From: Heliocidaris tuberculata
Lineage: Eukaryota; Echinodermata; Echinoidea; Camarodonta; Echinometridae
NCBI GenBank assembly: GCA_025618425.1
Contig: CM046832.1
Coordinates: 68,927,707-68,991,706 of the forward strand
Direction: 5' to 3'
Length of the DNA stretch: 64,000 nt
Under the pieces are notes generated by a model, which saw only the letters and a program-made list of their open reading frames with translations, was not told where the DNA came from and ran no database searches. Shown in pieces: positions 46,502-54,233 of this stretch (position 1 is its first letter; every line of letters starts with the position of its first letter). The position numbers and the translations under genes were made by a program.

Positions 46502-49500
46502 ACCAATCTGTCAGAGAGAAAGAATTTGGAAGTTGAAATTGGACAGTATATATATGCACTCATTAGAGTTCATTGAAGAACTGAAAGAGTCTTGGTTTTA
46601 AATCAGTTGAATGCTTTTAAGAGAGTCTCATGAAACTGTAATGAATATAATCCCTCTACTGAAAATATCACAGGATTAGGAATATGCATTTTGTTATGTT
46701 TTATATCAGATGCTTCATTGTCATTTTCTCTAAGTAAAATATGTTTCTCTAATCTATATTATGTGATATTACTTAATCCTTTGTTTATATCTGCTTTGAT
46801 AGTGAAATTACTGGTCATATGAAGATTTTCAAAGACTGTCATGGTCATAACATGATAAAACTCAGAGCATTCTTGCATCGTGATAAATACTGATTGCTGT
46901 AGGTTTTTTAAGAACTATTGTTATTGAAGAAAACAATGTTTGTCTCATGTAAATCAATATAAGGCTAAGTGAAATTAGATTTGATTGATGTGTTTTAAAC
47001 TTTGCCTCTGTGTAGGTCTCCTTTGCAAATGACACAATATATACAGTGAGCTGCCTCAAAACAAAACAAAACAAAACTGCCATGGCACATTGAAATGACG
47101 TGTGAGCGTAGTGCATGTCTAACATCTGTATCTTGTAAATCATAGAGGATGCATCAGGGCCTGTTGTTTGCAGGTATCCTTTTTTTTAATCCTCCCCTAA
47201 GTTTTTTTCATTTGCCACAAGTCTGAAAGGGGCTTGAGATTTTTTTTTTTTAAAGGTTTTTCTTTTGTTCATGGTGTGTAGACATGAAGAGCATTCTCAA
47301 AAGGACTTTATGTGCAGATTTCATTTATAGGAGGAATTTTCATTTAATGTGTATTTTATTTCCTGTTAGTAATACAGTGGAAACTCGGTAAAAGGAGATC
47401 CTTGGGACCATCAATATTACCTTGTTATAGCAGGAATCTCGTTATAACAGGTTTTAAAAAAAAATAGAATATAAAGAGCTTGGACCAGAATATTGTTACA
47501 TCAGACCTCTTTCTACTGAGTGTCCACTGTAACTGTACTTACCAAAAATCTTTTAACTCCGAGTGTAACTCCTGCATGTACACCACAGGCATGCATCACA
47601 GCATATGCAAAACGCACCCCCTGCCAACTACAGGTGAGCTTTCAGAATACCAATTTGCTAATTAGCACTAAGTGAGCCCTGAGTGATCTTTCATACCGCC
47701 CCTAGACCTACATGTAACACCATTTGGAACACTACCCTAAAATTCAGTCGTGACCCAACAAGCCCTTACCCTCTATCTTTGACAAAATAAAGCCCAGAAA
47801 AATTTTCCAATCACGTTGATCGTACCTTAGATTGATTTTCCATCACCCCCCCCCCCCCAAAAAAAAGAAGAAATTCTCCAGCTGATGTCCGTTCTCCTAA
47901 ATTATTGATATAATATTATCCATTATTTGTAGTTGATATTTCTCAAAAGATGGGAGGAAATAATTTGTATATATTTGTATTAGACATTTTTCAGTGAGGT
48001 GCATCGTCTTCAGGGGCGGATCCAGGATTTTGTAAAAGAGGGGGTCAGAGCTGGAAAAGTACACAATTAAGGAAGCATTTTTTTTTAAATTGTGTACTTA
48101 GGTATGCCAGTTGGGTTTCAAAAGGGGGGGGGGGACCATGGCCGATCCCCCCCCTGGATCCGCCCCTGGTCTTATTATAATACTATTGATAGGCTGTAGT
48201 TCAGAAATGTTTTTGTCATGTTGTTGTTACGCATCCTTGCCTTCTATTTGTACCCTGAAAATTCATAGTTTTTTCCTAATTTTCAATCATACTTTCATTA
48301 CAACTTCTCTGTGAGGTTGAAGTCCTGTATTGTAATATTGATACTGTCCATATAGCATAGACGAGAACTCCTGCGATATACAAGCAGATTGATCATTTGA
48401 CAAAATTTGTATTGTTGAAGTTTTACTGTTGCCTACAAAAGAAAATTTTCATTTTTAATTTTCTTGCTGAAAGATTTCTACAGTATTTTGTTATGCCATA
48501 TTCTGCTATGTTTATGCAAATGTGAAGTAAAGTTTTGATTGAGCAAAATAGGTTCATTTTAATTTCTTCCGCAAAGATGTCTACAGTATGTTTCTATATC
48601 GTATTGTACTATGATATTGTAAATTAATGTTAAGGCCTTGGTTTTTGTGCCTGTATATCAATAAACTTTTAAAAACATATAATAGAGCTTGTGTTTTGTG
48701 TAACAGCTTGTCTATGATTATGAATTAGAAATGCATTCAATCCAAAATATGGATCCCAATCTATTCATTTTTATTTTTTATTATTTTTTTTTCCATTTGA
48801 GCTTGGCAGTAAACAATCTTAATTTTAAGAATCTATCCAGTCTGAAAAATATATGGATACTCTTAAACAAAGTGAACAGGAATAAAATTTGAAAAGCGTT
48901 TTTGCAGAGTTCTTTTTTCCCAAGGAATGATGCAGACCCTCTTATTTCATATATTCATCATGAATGCAAAAATGAAGCTGGAACATGCCTGTGAGAAAAA
49001 CTATGTTAAAAAAAAAAGCTTTCCTCATTTTTACTCCTACACCCTGTTCTACAGTACCCATCGTTTTTACATTATCTTAGCTAGGCATATCTAACTTTCC
49101 TGTACCAGTTAACCAAATAAGAAGGGTTAGTTGATTACTCAGAGAGACAACATTATGTTTTTTTGCTATATAATGAGAATTAAATTTCACCTTCTAAAGG
49201 TAATTCATCAATCCATTGAAATCACCTCAAGGTGATTCCTTGAAAATGTATATCACCATGTTAAAAGAAAATTCACCATATTTTTCTATACAATGAGGTA
49301 TTCTTAGTATTTCTTGTTTTGTTTTGTCTTTTATGTATAGCAATGACATCCAGTGTGTGAAGCGCTGTCCAGCCAATACCGCAGACTGCCCAAGAGGTAA
49401 CCTCAACAATACCATCACACATACGTTTTTGGCTCTTCCAAGTATTCCCTTCCTGAGGCAGCCAATCAGATTGCTCACAATAGGGGTGAGTAGAAGCGAA

Positions 49501-52500
49501 TAAAGAATTTTTTAAAGTGCATACAGTGAAAAACATAGACAGGAGCGATGAGCCATTTAGCAATGGAAAGCTCAAAAAAAGCAAAAGAGCAAAAGAGCAA
49601 ATGAGTAAAAGAGCTCTGAAAAACAGAAAAGAAATTCCAGTTAGAAAACAATACAATTGGTTTGAAAAAATTACTGTAGATGAAACGGAGATGAAACTTT
49701 ATTGTAACAATAGCCAATCCCCCCAAACCTATTGTAAACAAAAGTATTTTCACATTGATTGAGCGCACGTAGTTATGTAATACTAAAAGAAAATGTCACC
49801 TTTATTTGATTTGATCTATTTGACCCAAATAGTGACATGGAACATTCCGGCTTTAAAATTAATTTGTAGATATTATGTAGAACTAGATTGATCTGAAATA
49901 TTGAATACTTGTTTTCCATCTGAGCAAAGCAATACTGCCAATCTCATGAATTATAGCAAACACAAAAATCTGATGAAACACTTTTGCTTGAATGATATTA
50001 CATTGTTGTTGTCATCAGCACAGACTCAAAATCAAATAAATAACTTAAGTATTTTTCACATTGATTGCACATAGTTAAGTAATACTAAAAGAAAATGTCA
50101 CCTTTATTTGATTTGATCTATTTGACCCAAATAGTGACATGGAACATTCCGGCTTTAAAATTAATTTGTAGATATTATGTAGAACTAGATTGATCTGAAA
50201 TATTGAATACTTGTTTTCCATCTGAGCAAAGCAATACTGCCAATCTCATGAATTATAGCAAACACAAAAATCTGATGAAACACTTTTGCTTGAATGATAT
50301 TACATTGTTGTTGTCATCAGCACAGACTCAAAATCAAATAAATAACTTAAGTATTTTTCACATTGATTGCACATAGTTATGTAATACTAAAAGAAAATGT
50401 CACCTTTATTTGATTTGATCTATTTGACCCAAATAGTGACATGGAACATTCTGGTTTTAAAATTAATTTGTAGATATTATGTAGATTGATTTGAAATATT
50501 GAATACTTACTTTCCATTTGAGCAGAGCATACTGCCAATCTCATGAATTATAGAAAACACAAAAATCTGATGAAACACTTTTGTTTGAATGATATTAGAT
50601 TGTTGTCATCAGCACAAACTCAATATCAACTATCAAATAAATAAAAATATTTTGGGGAATTTGTCATACCTGTGGATAGCTTACGGTCTCTTGTATCAAA
50701 TGACAACAAAATATCTAACAATGCTCCTCGCTTGAGGGAGCAAAAGCCAATTTTGTGAAAGGGTGCAAAATCTAGACTTGACAAGAATTGATACTGGCTC
50801 GGGCTGGTATCAGCCAAATTGAAAGTCATGAAAAAGCTTATAAATTTCCATATTCTGATCAATGAAAGACAATTCATGGAATAACTAGTGTTGTTCTCTG
50901 TATATCCTTACATGCATTCATAAACATCTTATACACTTCAGTGAGCAATTAACTACTTTGCTGAGTGTTTCAAAATGTTCCTTTTGGTGAGTATTTCAAT
51001 TTCACCTGGCTTGCCCACTCAGCCGTAAAGTTTTGATGGGATATATCAGGACATACAGTGAACAAAGTCTGTTCTTTCTTAAATTGTCTTTTAATGATCA
51101 GAATAAAATATTTCCAATCCTTTTCATGACTCTCAACTTTACTGATATCAGCCAGAACATAAACAAACATTTATCAAGTATGGATTTAGAACCCTTTCAT
51201 GAAAGCATAAAATATTGTGAGATATTTTGGTGTCATTTGATAGAAGAGACCCTAAGCTATCCCCAGGTATAAATATTTCCTGAAAATATTTTTAAATATT
51301 TGACTGGGGAGACTTTTTTCAACTGTCAATTTTAAACGGTTCTCAACTTCGTTAATACCAGCCACAACAAATTCCAATTCATGTCATGTCTGAATTTTGC
51401 ACCCTTTCACAAAAAATGATTTTTGATCACTCAAGTGTAATAACTAGTCAAATATTTTGGTGTTATTTGATAGTAGAGACCCTAAGCTATCTACAAGAAT
51501 TAAAATTTATTGAAAATATTTTGAAATATTTTGGGGGGGAGAATTTTTCCAACTGTTAACTTGGAACATGAAACATTCTGGTTGTAAAATATACATTGTT
51601 TATTTCAAGTCATTTAATTTGTAGATATTACATGTTTGTAGATGGATATGAAATATTGAATACTTCTTTTCCATCTGAGCAGAGCATATTGCCAATCTCA
51701 TGAATTACAGCAAACAAAAAAAATCTGATGAAACACTTTTGTTTGAATGATATTACATTGTTGTGATCATCAGCACAAACTCAATATCAAATAATCCATG
51801 CTCTCCATTCCAGCTTCCAAACTACAGAAGTGCCTATGGCGGGAGCTCACAGACATATTTCAGGTCCGTTAGCGGCAATGAGGATCACTATTTCATTGTT
51901 ACACGCTTATTCCCTGGAGGATCACCTACAGGTAAACCTATATATTCATACCTTATACAGAGCCTGAAGAGAATGTCTTTCTTGTCATTATGAAAATAAA
52001 AAAATTGTAAAATTGATAAAGAAGAACAATAAATGCATGGTGTGTATTGATGAAGATATCAATGCAGAACACTATTAAACACTATTATACAATATTAAAC
52101 ACGGGACTTTTATTATATTTCTGTAACTTAATGTTTATCCTTGGGAGAAATACTACAAAAGATATATGATTGATAAATGAAATTTTTAAATTTGAATTTA
52201 ATCTTTTGGTAGATTGAATTGTTTGCATAATCATATTTCTTAAAGATAAACTTCCATAGAGATATATGCAATTCAATGAAAAAAATTGATATTTGATATT
52301 TGCAACCCTTTAACCTGCAGATTTTTGAAGGGTAATTTTAAGCCTAGTTTCCATATGTTATTTCATACAAGGTTACGTGTCGCTACAAAAGCCTATCAAT
52401 GGACCCTATGAAACCATCCTGCACCTGGAGATTGTCACAGAAGCTAGGAATCCAGTCACACGAATGACGGAGGTAACAGCAACATCATACCTCAATGTCC

Positions 52501-52529
52501 ACATAGCTGTTGGAGAGCACGCTTACTAG
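19370..52529 (+). CDS. FBLN1: Fibulin-1, isoform D-type (18 coding exons, 816 aa)
   Basis: Alternative product in which exon 15 splices past 46123-46501 to exons 49341-49485, 51814-51931 and 52372-52529. Exon 15 ends with two bases (AG) of a codon, and both alternative exons start with C, giving serine and the same frame. The D-type end starts SNDIQCVKRCPANTADCP and finishes NVHIAVGEHAY before TAG. It is homologous to the C-type end: both open with a four-cysteine lead and finish in a beta-rich segment with an LxVNVSP- or LNVHIAVGE-like strand. In vertebrates the C and D forms differ in the same way, by mutually exclusive last exons. Confidence 0.92.
21266..21516 (+). CDS. FBLN1: Fibulin-1 exon 2: anaphylatoxin-like modules 1-2
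   Basis: This 251-bp exon follows atcttgtag and precedes gtaaga. It has MTDCCGRG, CEDLE, CMTVMKSCCADRIRPVLC and SCQTLSNDTC. The CC...C...C...CC spacing is the anaphylatoxin-like pattern at the N-terminus of fibulin-1. NDT is a potential N-glycosylation site. The exon ends on a complete codon. Confidence 0.9.
23060..23423. mobile_element. 364-bp TTAA-flanked MITE (copy 2), nested
   Basis: TTAA at 23056-23059 and 23424-23427. Ends are AGTGTACCGATCACC and, reversed, AGGGTACCAATCACC. It is inverted relative to 11419-11782 and of identical length. The intact site is visible in the related element near 61448-61470 (GACATTACCTATTCGG). Confidence 0.88.
23577..24167. mobile_element. TTAA MITE of the AGGGCAATCC family inserted into its own family member
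   Basis: 591 bp, opposite in orientation to the outer copy. TTAA lies on both sides (23573-23576, 24168-24171). The undisturbed sequence GCTATTAAGGTTGGATTTCC in the 61-kb copy shows that it landed in a TTAA just inside the right end of the outer element. Confidence 0.87.
25551..25683 (+). CDS. FBLN1: Fibulin-1 exon 3: anaphylatoxin-like module 3
   Basis: This 133-bp exon follows tttttttcag and precedes gtaaga. It encodes ECCECCELGIQAFHDGIECE and ends with a GAFHDCCNTA segment. The paired cysteines complete the third anaphylatoxin-like motif. It ends in phase 1, the phase used by every following EGF exon. Confidence 0.9.
26751..26879 (+). CDS. FBLN1: Fibulin-1 exon 4: EGF module 1
   Basis: A 129-bp symmetric (1-1) exon, reading ENECTLQTSHRLC and CVNLIGSYVCECNPG. 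It has six cysteines and the C-x-N-x4-Y-x-C-x-C hydroxylation pattern, so it is probably calcium-binding although it opens with E-N-E-C. NIT near the end is a sequon. Confidence 0.9.
27451..27648. repeat. telomere-like-containing interspersed repeat (relic)
   Basis: Starts TGACATTATCCAGGCTTTAT, contains TTAGGGTTAGGGTTAG and ends in a duplicated ACAGAGCAATTGTTGT. The ends resemble those of the copy at 41773-41925 (GATGACAATTGCTCCAGG ... AGAGCAACTGTTG), so both are probably decayed copies of one inverted-repeat family. Confidence 0.5.
28024..28164 (+). CDS. FBLN1: Fibulin-1 exon 5: EGF module 2 (non-calcium type), GC donor
   Basis: This 141-bp exon follows cttgtag. It begins with a proline-rich GGETRPPPRILTC linker, then CSQAPCQHECRQVGREYECYC. 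It lacks the D-x-D-E-C start, so it is not a standard calcium-binding EGF. The exon must end at 28164 to stay in phase 1; the intron then starts GCAAGT, a GC donor of the normal AG|GCAAGT type. Confidence 0.87.
28712..28855 (+). CDS. FBLN1: Fibulin-1 exon 6: calcium-binding EGF
   Basis: 144 bp, phase 1-1. DIDECAATDQLACNYAERC, then CINNIGSFNC and a longer SDVVCRSG loop. The DIDEC start plus N in C-x-N-x4-F predicts calcium binding. Confidence 0.95.
29663..29800 (+). CDS. FBLN1: Fibulin-1 exon 7: calcium-binding EGF
   Basis: 138 bp, phase 1-1. DIDECAERTDTCDERSIC and CENRYASYICRHASCPSG, with the fibulin-style extra spacing before the fifth cysteine. Donor AAAG|gtgaag. Confidence 0.95.
30253..30393 (+). 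CDS. FBLN1: Fibulin-1 exon 8: calcium-binding EGF
   Basis: 141 bp, phase 1-1. DIDECGRGTHDCVDGSRC then CDNLPGSYHC, with an IVPCGTGYTI segment. C-D-N-L-P-G-S-Y matches the calcium-EGF core. Acceptor cgcaaaag is weak in pyrimidines but the frame is unambiguous. Confidence 0.94.
30985..31285 (+). mobile_element. tRNA-derived SINE (probable)
   Basis: A-box-like TGTGGTCTAGCAAATTAG near 30997 and B-box-like GGGGTTAAAATCCCT near 31045 match a tRNA-type internal promoter. The 3' end GCGATATACAAGAACTGAAT then AATGTTTTTATTACT resembles the (ATT)-rich tails of invertebrate SINEs. Divergent and inside an intron. Confidence 0.6.
31464..31598 (+). CDS. FBLN1: Fibulin-1 exon 9: calcium-binding EGF
   Basis: 135 bp, phase 1-1. 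DIDECSQGSHTCQVTEQC, CINLRGSYECQSCPRG. It was too short for a long-ORF search but is clear from the module pattern. Acceptor accatag, donor gtacag. Confidence 0.94.
32303..32437 (+). CDS. FBLN1: Fibulin-1 exon 10: calcium-binding EGF
   Basis: 135 bp, phase 1-1. DIDECQEGTYQCRDGTRC, CQNNVGSYTC, then CMQGFEYN. Donor gtgagt. Confidence 0.95.
33246..33371 (+). CDS. FBLN1: Fibulin-1 exon 11: calcium-binding EGF
   Basis: 126 bp, phase 1-1. DIDECRRGLANCATYEIC, CQNTNGSFSCGCRRGF. NGS is both part of the calcium-EGF core and a sequon. No long ORF covers it; the six-cysteine pattern and splice sites (acag, gtatgt) define it. Confidence 0.94.
33796..33930 (+). CDS. FBLN1: Fibulin-1 exon 12: calcium-binding EGF
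   Basis: 135 bp, phase 1-1. DIDECREGSSECLPNQRC, CYNLQGQYQCRNMCRPG. The usual G-S-(F/Y) core is G-Q-Y here. The largest intron of the gene (7.3 kb, full of repeats) follows. Confidence 0.94.
33996..34575. repeat. foldback repeat starting 65 bp after exon 12
   Basis: Outer subterminal arms share CAGACGGGTATGTGCCGC (left) with CAGACGGGGGTGTGCCGC (right, reversed). Inner arms share GATGCGAAGTGCGGC and CGGTCCAT. It begins with T15G10 at 33996-34020, which makes that stretch hard to sequence. Confidence 0.6.
34570..34945. repeat. tandem ~155-bp units (fragment of a dispersed family)
   Basis: Two and a half units share GCAATGCTCATGAAATT, AAGATGTGCAAGACATATT and AATGACATATGGCAATAAA. A 118-codon ORF runs through it (34588-34944) with the unit repeated at protein level. 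The unit length and style resemble other non-coding minisatellite cores. Confidence 0.7.
36255..36958. repeat. array of TTCGGAATTATGAACC-type short repeats
   Basis: Many degenerate copies of GGTTC(A/G)TTATTCCGAA occur on one side and of its complement on the other. The array is itself split by the hAT-like element at 36614-36876. Confidence 0.7.
36614..36876. mobile_element. hAT-like MITE, 263 bp
   Basis: Inverted termini CAGGGGCGGCGCC / GCGCCGCCCCTG. Flanking octamers ATAATGAA and ATAAGGAA form an 8-bp target duplication with one mismatch, as expected for hAT transposons. Interior contains G16 and C11 runs and no coding sequence. Confidence 0.8.
37884..37960 (+). repeat. (CT)n followed by G21
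   Basis: About 55 bases of CT dinucleotides joined directly to 21 G. Confidence 0.95.
38231..38304 (+). repeat. C17 (CA)n (CT)n compound microsatellite
   Basis: Seventeen C, then CA dinucleotides, then about 38 bases of CT dinucleotides. Confidence 0.95.
39663..39705 (+). repeat. uninterrupted G43 tract
   Basis: Forty-three consecutive G between AC and TCTTG, the longest homopolymer in the window. Confidence 0.95.
41188..41316 (+). CDS. FBLN1: Fibulin-1 exon 13: calcium-binding EGF
   Basis: 129 bp, phase 1-1. DVDECAEGLHRCQNNQRC, CINQEGGYVCQCPAGH. It starts D-V-D-E-C instead of D-I-D-E-C, a common conservative variant. Acceptor tttcag, donor gtaact. Confidence 0.94.
41551..41667 (+). CDS. 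FBLN1: Fibulin-1 exon 14: calcium-binding EGF
   Basis: 117 bp, phase 1-1, the shortest EGF exon. DIDECRLGLCRGTCENLPG and SYVCTCPTGYALM give a compact classical EGF without the long fibulin-style loop. It is only 234 bp from exon 13. Confidence 0.95.
41773..41925. repeat. telomere-like-containing interspersed repeat (relic)
   Basis: Left end GATGACAATTGCTCCAGG, an internal GGGTTTAGGGTTAGG, and right end AGAGCAACTGTTG, which complements the left end. Same family as 27451-27648 by eye. Confidence 0.5.
43074..43194 (+). CDS. FBLN1: Fibulin-1 exon 15: last shared EGF module
   Basis: 121 bp, entering in phase 1 and leaving in phase 2 (CGA GCA AG before gttaga). DIDECAAGTDTCIVDEIC, GGYKCENIFCPEYYELRA. 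The phase change makes it the branch-point exon feeding either the C-type exon at 46123 or the D-type exon at 49341. Confidence 0.93.
44292..45274 (+). mobile_element. non-autonomous Helitron/Helentron-like element with internal tandem repeats
   Basis: The 5' end TTTTTATGCCTCCGCC is followed by a hairpin (ATGCCTCCG ... CGGAGGCAT). The 3' end repeats the inverted motif GGCGGAGGCATAAAT, then a GACCGTGCGCGGTC hairpin, and stops at TTCTTCTAG before T. The hairpin plus CTAG is the Helitron-type 3' end. About five to six units of ~165 bp between (ATTGACGGATCAACTTCAGA, TGGGAGGGGCAATG, GATTTTGGGGTCATGAGG) form a minisatellite core. No Rep/helicase gene. Confidence 0.7.
45838..46032. mobile_element. 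TA-flanked MITE with TTTCGCG motifs, upstream of exon 16C
   Basis: The left end ACTGTTAACCCAGAAACTTT complements the right end GCGAAAATTTCTGGTTTTACAGT. Several TTTCGCG(A/G)AT and TTCACGAAT motifs lie inside. Related in style to the element at 63566-63769. TA occurs at both boundaries. Confidence 0.65.
46123..46501 (+). CDS. FBLN1: Fibulin-1 exon 16C: alternative C-type terminal exon
   Basis: After acceptor cttatccag, C completes the split serine codon. The exon reads VNMCVRVPCEPGNTYCLYKP, continues through FVALPANFDRDRVIYRLQ and ends YVNVSPHEFPYV before TAG at 46499-46501. The whole fibulin-type module lies in one exon, as in vertebrate fibulin-1C. An inverted-repeat element ends 90 bp upstream of this acceptor. 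Confidence 0.92.
47375..47529. mobile_element. 155-bp pogo/Tigger-like MITE
   Basis: Flanked by TA (47373-47374, 47530-47531). Left end CAGTGGAAACTCGGTAAAAG; right end reversed CAGTGGACACTCAGTAGAAAG. Contains TTATAGCAGGAATCTCGTTATAACAGG. TA target and CAGTGGAA-type ends are typical of pogo-class Tc1/mariner MITEs. Confidence 0.7.
48011..48168. mobile_element. 158-bp CAGGGGCGGATCC MITE
   Basis: Perfect termini CAGGGGCGGATCCAGG / CCTGGATCCGCCCCTG. GTCTT on each side (48006-48010, 48169-48173) suggests a 5-bp duplication. The ends are hAT-like; the interior has G11 and C-rich runs. Confidence 0.75.
48660..48665 (+). terminator. candidate polyadenylation signal for fibulin-1C
   Basis: AATAAA followed within about 30 bases by GTGTTTTGTGT, a GT-rich downstream element. 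If used, the C-type 3' UTR would be about 2.2 kb. Confidence 0.5.
48690..49340 (+). other. sequence between the C-type 3' end and exon 16D
   Basis: Intronic for the D isoform. AT-rich; I see nothing beyond short A and T runs. Confidence 0.6.
49341..49485 (+). CDS. FBLN1: Fibulin-1 exon 16D: first D-specific exon
   Basis: 145 bp, acceptor tatgtatag, donor gtgagt. It starts with C to complete the serine codon and reads NDIQCVKRCPANTADCPRGN, then ITHTFLALPSIPFLRQPIRL. It is parallel to the start of exon 16C (two cysteine pairs, then the ISHKFVALP/ITHTFLALP strand). NNT is a sequon. Confidence 0.92.
49742..50645 (+). repeat. three tandem copies of a ~302-bp repeat
   Basis: Copies start at about 49742, 50047 and 50349, each with AAGTATTTTTCACATTGATT, GACATGGAACATTC, CTGCCAATCTCATGAATTAT and TCATCAGCACA. 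Copies 1 and 2 are nearly identical and copy 3 is more diverged. A fourth partial copy lies at about 51550-51795, immediately before exon 17D. Confidence 0.85.
50646..51549. repeat. interspersed repeat, same family as the 54-55 kb foldback
   Basis: Shares with 54234-55265 the blocks TGCAAAATCTAGACTTGACA, GGTGTCATTTGATAGAAGAG and CCTAAGCTATCCACAGGTAT-like sequence, in both orientations and more than once. It ends GGGGGGGAGAATTTTTCCAA CTGTTAACTT, which resembles the terminus of the other copy. Confidence 0.7.
51814..51931 (+). CDS. FBLN1: Fibulin-1 exon 17D
   Basis: 118 bp between ccattccag and gtaaac. It reads LPNYRSAYGGSSQTYFRSVS and GNEDHYFIVTRLFPGGSP, the middle of the fibulin-type module (parallel to YDYFFRMPRGN in the C form). 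A degenerate copy of a 302-bp repeat ends close to its acceptor. Confidence 0.9.
52372..52529 (+). CDS. FBLN1: Fibulin-1 exon 18D: terminal D exon
   Basis: 158 bp after acceptor catacaag. It reads GYVSLQKPINGPYETILHLE, then TATSYLNVHIAVGEHAY and TAG at 52527-52529. The last strands align with the LYVNVSP end of the C form. Confidence 0.91.
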
Positions 52530-53312
52530 ATCTTACCTTGGACAAGCTAAGATGACTAGAATTATAGCAGTGCTCTAGGGACAAAGTTGTTTGTAAGATC
52601 AGTCGTGATTATTATTATGGACATGGGATTATTCCACAATTCTGAGGTTTGCTGTTATCTGTCAATTCAGCAAACATTTAACAACTTGGCAATGGGAATC
52701 AGGTAGTTTTTGTAGTAAACCTAAGGGAAAGAGTGATTGCAGTAGTCAACCATTTAAACTCAGAATAGTAACCTTAAACACAACTCATTGTGTGTGGGGT
52801 AGTTGTGTTGCTGTATTTGAAACTATTGGAGAGAAGTTGTGATGGAAAAGAGAGAGGGGTAGGGAGAAGGAAAGAGAAGAAACTCATTGCATGTTTCATA
52901 TTAGTGATCAGAATTTGAATATAACTTGAAGTTGGAACAGTTAAAAAAAAGATATCACTTTATTTCTGGTGCTATATTTTTTAAAGATTTTGTACAGTGT
53001 TTGGTAAAATTGTATTTACTTTTGAAGACATTAGTTTACATGTTAAAATATTCATGGATTGTGTAAATTTCTATGCTGTAGTTTGGTGAGAAATCTGCTT
53101 GCTGTGTATGAAATATACAGTCAGATGTAGATCGTTTAATAATTGCTGAAAATTTGAAAATCCTCAGATTAAGGTAGAAATTTGTCTACATGCTGGCAAT
53201 AACTCCAGATATTCCTCAAATACCTCAGTGAAATACTCTCTGGATGTATGAATCTAGGTCATGTGAAATTTAATAGACATACAGAATTGCACTTGCTATT
53301 GTCGGTAGTATT

Positions 53313-53318
53313 AATAAA
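53313..53318 (+). terminator. candidate polyadenylation signal for fibulin-1D
   Basis: The first AATAAA I found downstream of the D-type stop (about 780 bases after it), followed by TTTATGTATGTTC. Another AATAAA-containing stretch lies near 55860. Only the motif supports this. Confidence 0.4.
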
Positions 53319-54233
53319 CCTGATTTATGTATGTTCAAGCAAAGTTTTAGTACTTGAAGTGAGTACATGTATTCATTTTGAGAAAATTGTTCATCAATTT
53401 GTCATTACAACTTGTGATGTAGTTAAGGCCAGCTGAAAATAGCTAAACCTTGCTGAAAACCGCAAACACTGATGTGTATGGGACAATGTTGTAGGTGGCC
53501 TGGGCATATCCCAACATTACTTTTTCATGGAATGCTTTATTCATTTTGCTGATTACTCAAGAATCAAACATTTTCTTTTCTAAATCGTGTAGCAGATGCA
53601 ATTCATTTTTTCATATCACTTTTTGGTGATATAATTTTTTTCTTCATTCTGTTAATATTTATTTAAAAATCATTACCAAAACTCCAAATTATCCTTAATG
53701 TACATGGCTTAAAAAGTACATTCTGAATCCGTTGATTTTGGTACAAGTAATGGTAAATATAGCAGTCATGTTTGTTTCTAGGCAACTGTAATGAGCATAA
53801 AAGTTTTATTAAATTGCTTACTTAACGTAACTTACGTAACTGACAACTCTTTTAATGTTTTACTGTTGAATAAGGTTTTGAGTAATTGTAATGGATTTTT
53901 ATTTTTTGATGGTTCTTTTACCGACTGATATAACCATTGTAGGGTCAGGTTGTACACCTCCCATCATAGGGAAATTTCATACATTCTTTTTATTGCCCAT
54001 GTTAGGCATAAATATCCAAAGAATGTCCAGCATATTTTGAGTTCCTACCTGCTTTTTAAAAAATTTCTTCTGAATATATCTAACATTTCAGATTATGAAG
54101 TTTTCAAAAGATGTATTCTCTTCTATGTAATGAGGTAATTTTGGCTTTTAAACAATAATATTTAATCAACAAAATACGTCATTGAAAACCAAAATTAACC
54201 TCCAAATTCAGGTACACATACAGTATGTCACTA

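Larger units (their letters stand above)
46502..48690 (+). other. 3' UTR of the fibulin-1C transcript (inferred)
   Basis: No coding signal. AATAAA at 47786-47791 and a better-placed one at 48660-48665 (TATCAATAAACTTTTAAA, followed by GT-rich sequence) could end the C-type transcript. Two short transposons (47375-47529 and 48011-48168) lie inside. Confidence 0.45.
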
